DNA from: RGIG1995 sp045126815
GTDB taxonomy: Bacteria; Bacillota; Clostridia; Oscillospirales; CAG-272
Assembly (NCBI GenBank): GCA_045126815.1
Contig: JBGVPD010000089.1
Location: 1 to 14,569, forward strand
Direction: 5' to 3'
DNA: 14,569 bases
In this document: piece by piece, positions 6,037 to 13,680 of the stretch
How positions within the stretch are numbered: the first letter of the stretch is position 1
How the letters are laid out: each line of letters begins with the position of its first letter
The notes under the pieces: generated by a model
What the model was told of the DNA's origin: nothing
What the model saw: the letters and a program-made list of their open reading frames with translations, nothing else
Database searches by the model: none
Position numbers and translations under genes: made by a program

Positions 6037-8271
6037 ATGGTAGAGATGATAAAGAAGGGCGTTACTATTGTAAACGGCAAACCCGAATTTGTTTCACCCG
6101 CAGATATTGATGCGGCTCGTGACAAGACAATGGCATACAGAATTTTGAGAGCGCATGACGTTTCAAGCGATCCCAAAAAGATGCGTATCAAATTTGACGC
6201 TTTGATTTCACACGATATTACTTACGTTGGTATTATACAAACAGCGAGAGCGAGTGGACTTAAAAAATTCCCCATTCCTTACGCTATGACAAACTGCCAC
6301 AACTCACTTTGTGCGGTAGGTGGTACGATCAACGAAGACGACCATGCTTTCGGTCTTTCGGCTGCTCACAAATACGGCGGTATATACGTTCCTGCAAACC
6401 AGGCGGTTATTCACCAGTATGCACGTGAAGTACTTGCAAAGTGCGGAGGAATGATACTCGGTTCAGACTCTCACACCCGTTACGGTTGTTACGGTACTTT
6501 GGGTGTTGGCGAAGGCGGCGGAGAACTTGTAAAACAGCTTCTTGAAAACACCTACGACGTTAACGCTCCCGAAGTAGTTCTCGTATGGCTCGAGGGTAAA
6601 CTTCCTCACGGTATAGGTCCTCACGACGTTGCTATCGCGTTGGTTGCAAACACGTTCCCCAATGCTGACGTTAAGAACAAGGTTCTTGAATTTGCAGGTC
6701 CCGGTGTTGCCGATCTTTCTATGGACTTCCGTATCGGCGTTGACGTTATGACTACCGAAACAAGCTGCCTCACATCGATCTGGGAAACAGATAAGGCAGT
6801 TAAAGAATACTATGAAAACGTTGGCAGACCTGAAAGCTACAAAGAGATCAAGGTTGAAGAGGGCGCTTACTATGATTCAATAGTTAAGATCGACCTTTCA
6901 AAGATGGAAAGTATGATCGCTCTTCCTTTCCACCCCTCAAAAGCTTTCACTATTCACGAACTTCAGGCTAATCCCGAAAAGATATTTAAAGAAATTGAAG
7001 CTGAATGTCAGAAGAGTCTTGGCAATCAGGTTACAATGGATATGTGCAAGAATATTATTGACGGAAAGGTTGTTGCAGATCAGGGCGTTATCGTAGGTTG
7101 CTCGGGCGGTATGTACGAAAACCTTGTTGAAGCGGCAGCAATTCTTGAAAATCAGTCAATAGGTAACACATATTTTGACCTTTCTGTATATCCTTCATCA
7201 GCTCCTATTAATATGGCTATTACAAGAGACGGTACGAGCGAAAAGCTTATGAGTGCCGGTGCAGTTATCAAACCTGCATTCTGCGGACCTTGTTTTGGTG
7301 CGGGTGATACACCTGCTCATAACGGTTTCTCTATTAGACATGCAACAAGAAACTTTGCAAACAGAGAGGGTTCAAAGCCCGGTCAGGGACAGATATCGGC
7401 AGTAGCTCTTATGGACGCGCGTTCAATTGCGGCAACCGCAATTAACCAAGGTGTTCTTACTGCGGCAACCGATATTGAATATACAGTTCCTTCCCACGAA
7501 TATAAATACGATCCTTCGATTTACGAAAAGAGAGTATATAACGGATTTGGAAAGGCTGAACCCGATTATGAACTCCGTTTTGGTCCCAACATTAAAGACT
7601 GGCCCAAGATGTACAGACTTGATGATGATATGTTGGTTAAGCTTTGTGCCGTTATCCACGATGACGTAACAACCACAGACGAACTTATTCCTTCCGGTGA
7701 AACGTCATCTTACCGTTCTAACCCCATCAAGCTTTCCGAGTTTGCGCTTTCACGCCGCGTACCCGAATACGTTGAAAGATCAAAGGCTGTAAGAGAACTT
7801 GAAGTTGCTCGTCAGGAAGGCAAAGCTCCTGAAGAAGTTATTGAAGTATTGGCTAAGGTTGGCGGAGATATCAACAAAACGACGATAGGCTCTTGCATAT
7901 TCTCGAAGAGACCCGGTGACGGTTCTGCTCGTGAACAGGCGGCTTCTTGTCAGAAGGTTTTGGGCGGATTTGCAAACGTATGTTACGAATATGCAACAAA
8001 GCGTTACCGTTCAAACTGCATTAACTGGGGTATCGTTCCTTTCACAATCGAGAAAGATGTTGAATTTAACTATACCGAAAACGATTATATCTACGTTAAG
8101 GGTATCAGAGAAGCAATTCTTTCAGGTAAGGAAGAGATCGAAGCTAAGGTTGTAACAAAGGATGGAGTTAAAGATATAACACTTTACTGCAAGGGACTTA
8201 CAAACGAAGAAAAACTCATTATTACAGAAGGCTGTTTGATGAATTACTATGCGGCAGGTCTCTCAAAATAA
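6037..8271 (+). CDS. Aconitase-superfamily hydratase, YbhJ type; probable aconitate hydratase
   Basis: This 744-aa protein has the aconitase architecture: three Fe-S domains and a C-terminal swivel domain. The [4Fe-4S] ligands are Cys355 (VGCSGGMYENL) and Cys416/Cys419 (CGPCFGAG), spaced as in mitochondrial aconitase. GSDSHT, TRNFANREG with two arginines five residues apart, and the swivel GDGSAREQAA loop (627-636, Ser630 as the likely base) form the active site. From memory it matches the E. coli YbhJ subfamily along its whole length, for example GPNIKDWP and TTTDELIPSGETSSYRSNP. Compared with canonical aconitase, one active-site Asn is Thr and the second Ser of SSRE is Ala. Its place between citrate lyase and isocitrate dehydrogenase points to citrate/isocitrate isomerisation. 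AAGGAG precedes the ATG. Confidence 0.85.
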   Translation: MVEMIKKGVTIVNGKPEFVSPADIDAARDKTMAYRILRAHDVSSDPKKMRIKFDALISHDITYVGIIQTARASGLKKFPIPYAMTNCHNSLCAVGGTINEDDHAFGLSAAHKYGGIYVPANQAVIHQYAREVLAKCGGMILGSDSHTRYGCYGTLGVGEGGGELVKQLLENTYDVNAPEVVLVWLEGKLPHGIGPHDVAIALVANTFPNADVKNKVLEFAGPGVADLSMDFRIGVDVMTTETSCLTSIWETDKAVKEYYENVGRPESYKEIKVEEGAYYDSIVKIDLSKMESMIALPFHPSKAFTIHELQANPEKIFKEIEAECQKSLGNQVTMDMCKNIIDGKVVADQGVIVGCSGGMYENLVEAAAILENQSIGNTYFDLSVYPSSAPINMAITRDGTSEKLMSAGAVIKPAFCGPCFGAGDTPAHNGFSIRHATRNFANREGSKPGQGQISAVALMDARSIAATAINQGVLTAATDIEYTVPSHEYKYDPSIYEKRVYNGFGKAEPDYELRFGPNIKDWPKMYRLDDDMLVKLCAVIHDDVTTTDELIPSGETSSYRSNPIKLSEFALSRRVPEYVERSKAVRELEVARQEGKAPEEVIEVLAKVGGDINKTTIGSCIFSKRPGDGSAREQAASCQKVLGGFANVCYEYATKRYRSNCINWGIVPFTIEKDVEFNYTENDYIYVKGIREAILSGKEEIEAKVVTKDGVKDITLYCKGLTNEEKLIITEGCLMNYYAAGLSK

Positions 8272-8317
8272 GTATTTAAAATATTGAATATAACGTTATT
8301 TAAGGAGAAAAGGTATT

Positions 8318-9532
8318 ATGGCTAAGATTAGAATGACAACTCCCCTCGTTGAGATGGACGGAGATGAAATGACCAGAATTATCTGGCAAATGATTAAGGA
8401 TGAACTTCTTACCCCTTATGTTGACCTTAAAACAGAGTACTATGATTTAGGTCTTGTTGAAAGAGATAAAACAGAAGACCAGGTAACAAAAGATTCTGCA
8501 AATGCTATTAAGAAGTACGGTGTTGGTGTTAAGTGTGCAACAATCACTCCTAACCAGCAGAGAATGAGCGAATACGATCTTCATCAGATGTGGAAGAGCC
8601 CTAACGGTACTATCCGTGCTATGCTCGACGGTACAGTATTCAGAGCCCCCATTCTTATTGATGAGATCAAACCCGTTGTAAGAACTTGGAAGAAGCCTAT
8701 AACAATTGCACGTCACGCATACGGTGATATTTATAAGGCAACAGAATACAGAGTTGAGGAAGAAGGAAGAGCTGAACTTCGTTTTACAAGCAAAGAGGGA
8801 GATTTGTTGTTCAAAGAAGCAATATATGACTTTGAATGTCCCGGAGTTATTCAGGGTTCATACAACAAAGATACATCAATTGCATCTTTTGCACGTGCTT
8901 GTTTCCAGTATGCGCTTGATACAAAGCAGTCACTCTGGTTCTCAACAAAGGATACAATATCCAAGAAGTACGACCATACATTCAAAGATATATATCAGGA
9001 AATCTTTGATGCTGAATACAAAGAAAAGTTTGAAAAGATGGGAATTGAATACTTCTATACACTTATCGACGATGCTGTTGCTCGTGTTATTCGTTCGGAA
9101 GGCGGATTTATCTGGGCTTGTAAGAACTATGACGGCGACGTTATGAGTGATATGGTATCAACAGCTTTCGGTTCACTTGCTATGATGACGTCAGTACTCG
9201 TTTCTCCCGACGGAAAGTACGAATACGAAGCAGCCCACGGTACTGTTACACGTCACTACTACAAGCATCTTAAGGGTGAAGAAACCTCTACAAACCCCAT
9301 GGCTACAATCTATGCTTGGACAGGTGCTCTTAACAAGAGAGGCGAACTTGATAACATTCCCGAACTTTGCGATTTTGCAAAGAAGTTGGAAAGCGCTTGT
9401 ATCGCAACATTGAAGCAGGGCAAGATGACAAAAGACCTTGTAAACTTGTGGGAAGGCGGAAACGCTACTGCATTGAATACAAAGGACTTTATCCTTGCTA
9501 TTAAGGAAAACCTTGACAAACTTATGGCGTAA
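8318..9532 (+). CDS. icd: NADP-dependent isocitrate dehydrogenase, eukaryote-like (type II) homodimer
   Basis: This 404-aa enzyme interconverts isocitrate and 2-oxoglutarate + CO2. It belongs to the type II group that includes human IDH1. Substrate residues fall at the same numbers as in IDH1: Thr77, Ser94 (KSPNGTIR), Arg100, Arg109 and Arg132. Metal ligands lie in YDGDVMSD (Asp274, Asp278). GTVTRHY with Arg312-His313 is the NADP-selective loop. A 46-nt gap and an AAGGAG ribosome binding site separate it from the hydratase gene, and a strong terminator follows. In this operon it links the citrate end to 2-oxoglutarate and so to glutamate. The direction, oxidative or reductive carboxylating, cannot be told from sequence. 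Confidence 0.95.
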   Translation: MAKIRMTTPLVEMDGDEMTRIIWQMIKDELLTPYVDLKTEYYDLGLVERDKTEDQVTKDSANAIKKYGVGVKCATITPNQQRMSEYDLHQMWKSPNGTIRAMLDGTVFRAPILIDEIKPVVRTWKKPITIARHAYGDIYKATEYRVEEEGRAELRFTSKEGDLLFKEAIYDFECPGVIQGSYNKDTSIASFARACFQYALDTKQSLWFSTKDTISKKYDHTFKDIYQEIFDAEYKEKFEKMGIEYFYTLIDDAVARVIRSEGGFIWACKNYDGDVMSDMVSTAFGSLAMMTSVLVSPDGKYEYEAAHGTVTRHYYKHLKGEETSTNPMATIYAWTGALNKRGELDNIPELCDFAKKLESACIATLKQGKMTKDLVNLWEGGNATALNTKDFILAIKENLDKLMA

Positions 9533-9544
9533 GTTATATTAAAT

Positions 9545-9581
9545 AAAAATCCCCCCTCTTGAAAAAAAGAGGGGGATTTTT
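9545..9581 (+). terminator. Intrinsic terminator of the citrate operon
   Basis: A GC-rich hairpin follows the icd stop by 12 nt. The arm with C-run plus TCTT (9551-9560) pairs with AAGA plus G-run (9567-9575), with one extra C. A/T pairs extend the stem outward, and a run of five T residues (9577-9581) ends it. It is the first convincing plus-strand terminator after citD. Confidence 0.9.
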
Positions 9582-9613
9582 AGCTATAAATTATTTTTAA
9601 TATTGTTAACAGC

Positions 9614-9652
9614 AAAAAAAGGAGACATTTTTTGTGAATGTCTCCTTTTTTT
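9614..9652. terminator. Bidirectional intrinsic terminator between convergent units
   Basis: A perfect 16-bp inverted repeat (9614-9629 with 9637-9652) with a 7-nt loop, built of seven A/T pairs outside a GGAGACATT core, so each strand ends in seven T residues. It serves mainly the minus-strand oxidoreductase gene ending at 9667 and backs up the plus-strand terminator at 9545-9581. Confidence 0.92.
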
Positions 9653-9666
9653 ATATTTTTCAATTG

Positions 9667-10956
9667 TTAGTCAATATTGTATTTCTTGAACAAATCGTAA
9701 TTTACGTCAGAGCAACAAGGTACGCCAACCTCTCCATTTTCATCCGGGAAGGGAGAGAGAAGGTCTTTTTCGTACTTTCTTCTCTTTCTCTTGTCTGTGA
9801 AGTCCGGAATATCGTATGATTTTCCACCGTTCAAAATACTTCTCCAAGAGAGAATAGCTGCTGCAGAAAGTGCACATGCGCGGTATACGTTGAAGAAGGG
9901 TTCAACTTCGCCTCTCAAATACTTGATGAAGTAGAGGCAGATCCAGAAGTCGCAGTATCCTGCGTGACCTGATTTATTACCACCTTCAAGTTTTGCAAAG
10001 TCAATTTCTTTCTTTGTGAATATTCCTGTATCTCTTGCATCTTCGGGTTCGTATACTCTGCTTGCCTTAGATTCGTCATTGTCGGGAAGAGCGTATTTCA
10101 TATAGTCAACACGTACTGTACCAACACCGCCGTTTTCAAAACGAACGGTTTCAATATTACCATTGTCACCTGCAAGTCTGAACCATTTGCTGATAGGACC
10201 GATAGCACCACAACCTGTTGCGTTGTAGAGAGCACCGTTATCCATTTCTGCGATACAGTATGCAGCCATATCTCCAACGTAGGGGTGAGTTACCGATTCC
10301 ATATAATCAGGAGCATACAAAGCATGTCCGGATACTCTTACGGGAAGAGAGCTTGTAATTTCCATCAAAGCTCCCATTGAGTGCATGTTGTAGTAAGTAC
10401 GGGGAGTGTGTCTTCTCCAATGTGTGTAATATTTCTTTTCTCTGTGTACAAAGCCTGTGGGCTCAGCTTCTGTGGGATGGAGATATTCAGCCTGAGCATA
10501 TCTGAGCTTACCAATCTCACCTGCTTCATAAAGCTTCTTGAGTTCCTTAACACCGGGCATCCAAGAAGTATTTGCAGCAAGCATATATTTGCACTTTGAC
10601 TGTTCAACTGCACGGCAAAGCTTTACACATTCGCCTAAAGTTGGAGCGGCTGTTGTTTCGCTAAGTACGTGAATTTTCTTTTCAAGTGCTATCATAGCGT
10701 ATTTAGCGTGTTCGTGGAAGTAGTTTGCCAAAACAACGGCATCTAAACCACAATCGATAAATTCGTCGAAGTTCTTGAAAATTTTCGTATCTTCGGGGAG
10801 AAATTCTTTTGTTTTTTCAATAGATGCGTCTGATTTTTCGCAAACAGCAACAAGTTTAACTCCCTTAATTTTCTGCAGGTTTTTTACGAAGCCACGTCCG
10901 CGTTCCAAACCGAAAACGCCAATGCGGACTTCTTTAAGTTTTTTTCTTCTTGCCAT
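9667..10956 (-). CDS. Gfo/Idh/MocA-family oxidoreductase, downstream paralogue
   Basis: This 429-aa protein has an N-terminal NAD(P)-binding Rossmann domain starting RIGVFGLERGRGF (11-23) and a Gfo/Idh/MocA C-terminal domain. Members usually act on sugars, inositols or sugar derivatives; the substrate here is unknown. The usual EKP motif is replaced: VLSETTAAPT (97-106) has Thr where the lysine should be. YYNMHSMGALMEIT in the second domain is a likely active-site helix. The C-terminus is rich in basic residues (DKRKRRKYE). The start is the ATG at 10956, with GAGGT upstream and a perfect-box promoter at 10995-11022. It is a close paralogue of the next gene. No signal peptide is seen, so it is cytoplasmic. 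There are no sugar transporter or kinase genes nearby. Confidence 0.85.
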   Translation of the reverse strand: MARRKKLKEVRIGVFGLERGRGFVKNLQKIKGVKLVAVCEKSDASIEKTKEFLPEDTKIFKNFDEFIDCGLDAVVLANYFHEHAKYAMIALEKKIHVLSETTAAPTLGECVKLCRAVEQSKCKYMLAANTSWMPGVKELKKLYEAGEIGKLRYAQAEYLHPTEAEPTGFVHREKKYYTHWRRHTPRTYYNMHSMGALMEITSSLPVRVSGHALYAPDYMESVTHPYVGDMAAYCIAEMDNGALYNATGCGAIGPISKWFRLAGDNGNIETVRFENGGVGTVRVDYMKYALPDNDESKASRVYEPEDARDTGIFTKKEIDFAKLEGGNKSGHAGYCDFWICLYFIKYLRGEVEPFFNVYRACALSAAAILSWRSILNGGKSYDIPDFTDKRKRRKYEKDLLSPFPDENGEVGVPCCSDVNYDLFKKYNID

Positions 10957-10994
10957 AAAAACTACCTCATTTCTGTGTTTTTATTTATAATTTT

Positions 10995-11022
10995 ATTATA
11001 CATTCCTAAAAAATAGTGTCAA
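10995..11022 (-). promoter_or_regulatory. Promoter of the downstream oxidoreductase gene
   Basis: On the minus strand there is TTGACA (11017-11022), a 16-nt spacer and TATAAT (10995-11000). Both hexamers are perfect consensus. The gene can therefore be transcribed on its own, although no clear terminator is seen after the upstream paralogue, so read-through is also possible. Confidence 0.85.
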
Positions 11023-11112
11023 GTGTATTGCCAAAACAAAAGCCATTTACAATAGAATTGTCCAATTTAAGTTGTTTAGTCCACTGACATTTATAGTGTT
11101 TATTAAGACAGA

Positions 11113-12381
11113 TCAATCGATATTGTATTTTTTAAACAGATTGTAGTCTTTGCTTGAGCTGGGCAGAGAATAGTTACCGTTTTCATCGGGGAAGGGGGAA
11201 GAAAAATCATTTTCGTATTTTCTTCTTTTTCTCTTGTCGGAAAAGTCGGGAATTAAATATTCTTTACCGTTATTTAGTATACTTCTCCAAGAAAGAATGG
11301 CTGCAGCCGATAGGGCACAAGCGCGATAAACGTTATAAAACGGTTCGACTTCTCCGCGAAGATATTTTATAAAATAAAGAGTCAGGAAAAAGTCGCAAAA
11401 ACCTGTATGAGCGCTTTTAGGTGTGTTTGCAAGGTCGGCATATTTAACTTCTTTTTCTGTAAATATTCCGCAGTTTGAAGCATCTTCGGGGTAGTAAATA
11501 TTTTTTCCCTCTTCAAACCCTTCAGGTTTTGCCCATTTCATATAATCGACTCTTATTCCGTCAGAATCAAAGCGTAAGGTTTCTACGTTTCCTCGGTCTC
11601 CCGCAAGTCTGAACCATTTGCTGAGAGGTCCTAATGATGAGGCACCCGTTGTTGTAAAGACAGCACCGTTATCCATTTCCGTAATGGCGAAAGCCGATAC
11701 GTCTCCTGTGTACGCGTTACCCATTTTTTCGCTGAAGTTAGGAGCAAAACAAGCTTTTCCTGAAACTTTTACGGGCAAAGATTCTGTAACTTCCATCAAA
11801 ACGCCCAATGTGTGCATATTGTAATACGTTCTCGGCAGATGTTTTCTCCAGTGAGTGTAGGCATTTTTATCCCTTGTATTAAAACCTGTCGGTTCTTCTT
11901 CAAAGGGGTGAAGATATTCTGCCTCTCCGTATATTGCATTACCTATCTTGCCCTCTTTATAGAGCTTTTTCATTTCAACAATAGCCGGTGTCCAAGTTAC
12001 GTTTGCCGCCAACATATATTTACATTTTGATTTTTCTACCGCACGGCAAAGTTTTACGCAATCGCCCAGAGTGGGTGCAGCCGTTGTTTCGCTAAGTACG
12101 TGTATTTTCTTTTCAAGAGCTTTAATTGCAAATTCTGCGTGTTCGTGGAAATTGTTTGCTAAAATAACAGCATCGAGACCTGAGTCTATAAATTCATCAA
12201 AATCTTTAAATATCTTTGTGTCTTCGGGGAGATGCTGTTTTGCTTTTTCGATAGTTTCATCGTTTCTTTCGCAAATTGAAACTATCTTAACACCCTTAAT
12301 TTTTTTGAGGTGTTTTACAAATCCTACACCGCGAACCATTCCAAAAACGCCAATGCGAACATTTCTATATTTTTTTGCCAT
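11113..12381 (-). CDS. Gfo/Idh/MocA-family oxidoreductase, upstream paralogue
   Basis: This 422-aa protein is a tandem paralogue of the 9667-10956 product. A hand alignment of 119 residues of the Rossmann domain gives about 94 identities, and the C-terminal YLRGEVEPF.NVYRACALSAAAILSWRSILN block is nearly the same in both. The nucleotide-binding start is RIGVFGMVRGVGF (9-21). The EKP motif is again replaced, by ETT (98-100). The ATG at 12381 has an AGAGGTG ribosome binding site and a promoter at 12443-12471. Divergence is concentrated in loops such as the 40-50 region, so the two may differ in substrate or cofactor preference while keeping the fold. The substrate is unknown, and no pathway partner lies beside it. 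Confidence 0.85.
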   Translation of the reverse strand: MAKKYRNVRIGVFGMVRGVGFVKHLKKIKGVKIVSICERNDETIEKAKQHLPEDTKIFKDFDEFIDSGLDAVILANNFHEHAEFAIKALEKKIHVLSETTAAPTLGDCVKLCRAVEKSKCKYMLAANVTWTPAIVEMKKLYKEGKIGNAIYGEAEYLHPFEEEPTGFNTRDKNAYTHWRKHLPRTYYNMHTLGVLMEVTESLPVKVSGKACFAPNFSEKMGNAYTGDVSAFAITEMDNGAVFTTTGASSLGPLSKWFRLAGDRGNVETLRFDSDGIRVDYMKWAKPEGFEEGKNIYYPEDASNCGIFTEKEVKYADLANTPKSAHTGFCDFFLTLYFIKYLRGEVEPFYNVYRACALSAAAILSWRSILNNGKEYLIPDFSDKRKRRKYENDFSSPFPDENGNYSLPSSSKDYNLFKKYNID

Positions 12382-12442
12382 AAAAACACCTCTTTGTTTT
12401 GCGTAAAAAGTATAAAATAATCAAAGTGTCGTCCTACTATTT

Positions 12443-12471
12443 ATTATAATATCGCTAATACACAAAGTCAA
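12443..12471 (-). promoter_or_regulatory. Promoter of the upstream oxidoreductase gene
   Basis: On the minus strand there is TTGACT (12466-12471), a 17-nt spacer and a perfect TATAAT (12443-12448). It leaves a leader of about 55 nt before the ATG at 12381. It also marks the break between the housekeeping cluster upstream and the oxidoreductase pair. Confidence 0.82.
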
Positions 12472-12532
12472 TAAAAAGCCGTTCTTTTCGTACTAATTAT
12501 GCTATGGATTTAAGATAATTAACTTAAAAAGG

Positions 12533-13192
12533 TCACATTTTAAAAATATTCCAAGGAAAACAATCTTCGGGAAGTGAAGAATAACAAATTTCGTCTTTGG
12601 TTTTCGGGTGTTTGAAAGTCAGCTTATGCGACCAAAGTGCAATAAACTTGCTGTTATATTTGTTCCCGTATTTTCCGTCACCGTAAAGCGATAATTGTCT
12701 GGATGAAAATTGAACTCTTATCTGGTGAGTTCTTCCGGTATGGAGTTTTATCCAAACCAAAGAAAAAACACCTTTTTCAGTTGTCTTTGTGTCAAGGACT
12801 TTATATTCTAAACTTGCTTTTTTTACACCTTTTCTTAGTTTATCAACGACAAACGTTTTATTCTTCGATGAATCTTTAAATAAAAGGTCTTGCAACACAC
12901 CTTCTTTTTCGGGCGGAGTGCCGCATACAACAGCCAGATACTCTTTTTCAAACGTATGATCTCGTATTTGTTCGGATAAATTTGAGGCGCAAAAATCATT
13001 CTTTGCGTAGACCATAATACCGCCAACGCCGTAGTCAAGTCGGTGCACTGCTTTATAGGGGGTATTTAACTGTTCTTCAAGCAGCTCGGGCATATTAAGC
13101 GAACCCTTATTATCTTGCTGAGAAAGTACGTCTGTCGGTTTTACACAGAGTGTAAAAAAGTTATCGTCGTAAATTATTTCAATATCTCTCAT
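12533..13192 (-). CDS. RluA-family RNA pseudouridine synthase
   Basis: This 219-aa protein converts uridine to pseudouridine in rRNA or tRNA. The catalytic motif is HRLD (50-53) with Asp53, followed by YGVGGIMVYAK. The VGG form, in place of the TSG of RluA/RluD, is to my knowledge common in short Firmicutes members. HTGRTHQIRVQF and GDGKYG further on are the family's second and third conserved blocks. There is no N-terminal S4 domain, so it is a compact form. The target position cannot be predicted. It starts 17 nt after the tadA stop, with only a weak GGAT ribosome binding site, and is the last gene of the CPBP-tadA cluster. No strong terminator is visible after it. Confidence 0.88.
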   Translation of the reverse strand: MRDIEIIYDDNFFTLCVKPTDVLSQQDNKGSLNMPELLEEQLNTPYKAVHRLDYGVGGIMVYAKNDFCASNLSEQIRDHTFEKEYLAVVCGTPPEKEGVLQDLLFKDSSKNKTFVVDKLRKGVKKASLEYKVLDTKTTEKGVFSLVWIKLHTGRTHQIRVQFSSRQLSLYGDGKYGNKYNSKFIALWSHKLTFKHPKTKDEICYSSLPEDCFPWNIFKM

Positions 13193-13209
13193 AAAATTTT
13201 ATCCAAAAT

Positions 13210-13680
13210 TTATTTATTTTTTCTCAAAGAAGCAAAAAAATCGGAGAGTAAATCAGAGCATATATCCTTGCATACTCCCGATGTGATCTCGGGTTTGTGA
13301 TTAAGGGGAAAGTCGTTAAAATTTAACACACTTCCGAAAGCACCCGCTTTCATATCCGATGCCCCGTATATCACCCTTTTTATTCTTGAATTAACGATAG
13401 CGCCGGCGCACATAGGGCAGGGTTCAAGGGTAACGTAAAGGTCGCATTTATGTAATCTCCAGCCGCCTAAATTTTTACACGCTTGGTCAATAGCTTTTAT
13501 TTCTGCGTGGTGGAGCGCATTTTTGCCCGTTTCTCTGGTATTGAAAGCCGATGAAATGACCTTATTATCGCATACGATAACGCAACCTACGGGCACTTCA
13601 CCTATTGCCGAAGCCTTTTTTGCCTCTTCAATGGCAAGAGACATATAATATTCGTGACTGTTTTCTTGAATTTCGTTCAT
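13210..13680 (-). CDS. tadA: tRNA-specific adenosine deaminase
   Basis: This 156-aa enzyme deaminates the wobble adenosine-34 of tRNA-Arg(ACG) to inosine. The zinc site is complete: HAE with His58 and catalytic Glu60, and PCPMC with Cys88 and Cys91. EVPVGCVIV (28-36) and NALHHAE are typical of TadA. The length is normal. I chose the ATG at 13680 because it overlaps the stop of the upstream CPBP gene as ATGA, a classic coupling junction. An in-frame TTG at 13695 would add five residues but lacks support. Free cytosine or guanine deaminases share the fold, but the ALHHAE..AI and VTLEPCPMCAGAI pattern favours TadA. Confidence 0.93.
   Translation of the reverse strand: MNEIQENSHEYYMSLAIEEAKKASAIGEVPVGCVIVCDNKVISSAFNTRETGKNALHHAEIKAIDQACKNLGGWRLHKCDLYVTLEPCPMCAGAIVNSRIKRVIYGASDMKAGAFGSVLNFNDFPLNHKPEITSGVCKDICSDLLSDFFASLRKNK

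Noticed and set aside
8290..8299. Palindrome ATAACGTTAT between the hydratase and icd genes as an internal promoter or operator
   Set aside because: It is ten bases long with no promoter hexamers beside it and probably arose by chance.
8706..9146. Plus-strand open frame of 146 codons inside icd
   Set aside because: It is another frame of the isocitrate dehydrogenase gene, whose active-site residues align exactly with the family.
12510..12527. Imperfect AT-only palindrome after the pseudouridine synthase gene as a terminator
   Set aside because: The stem is only A/T pairs apart from one G-C pair, and no T run follows it, so it is not a convincing terminator.
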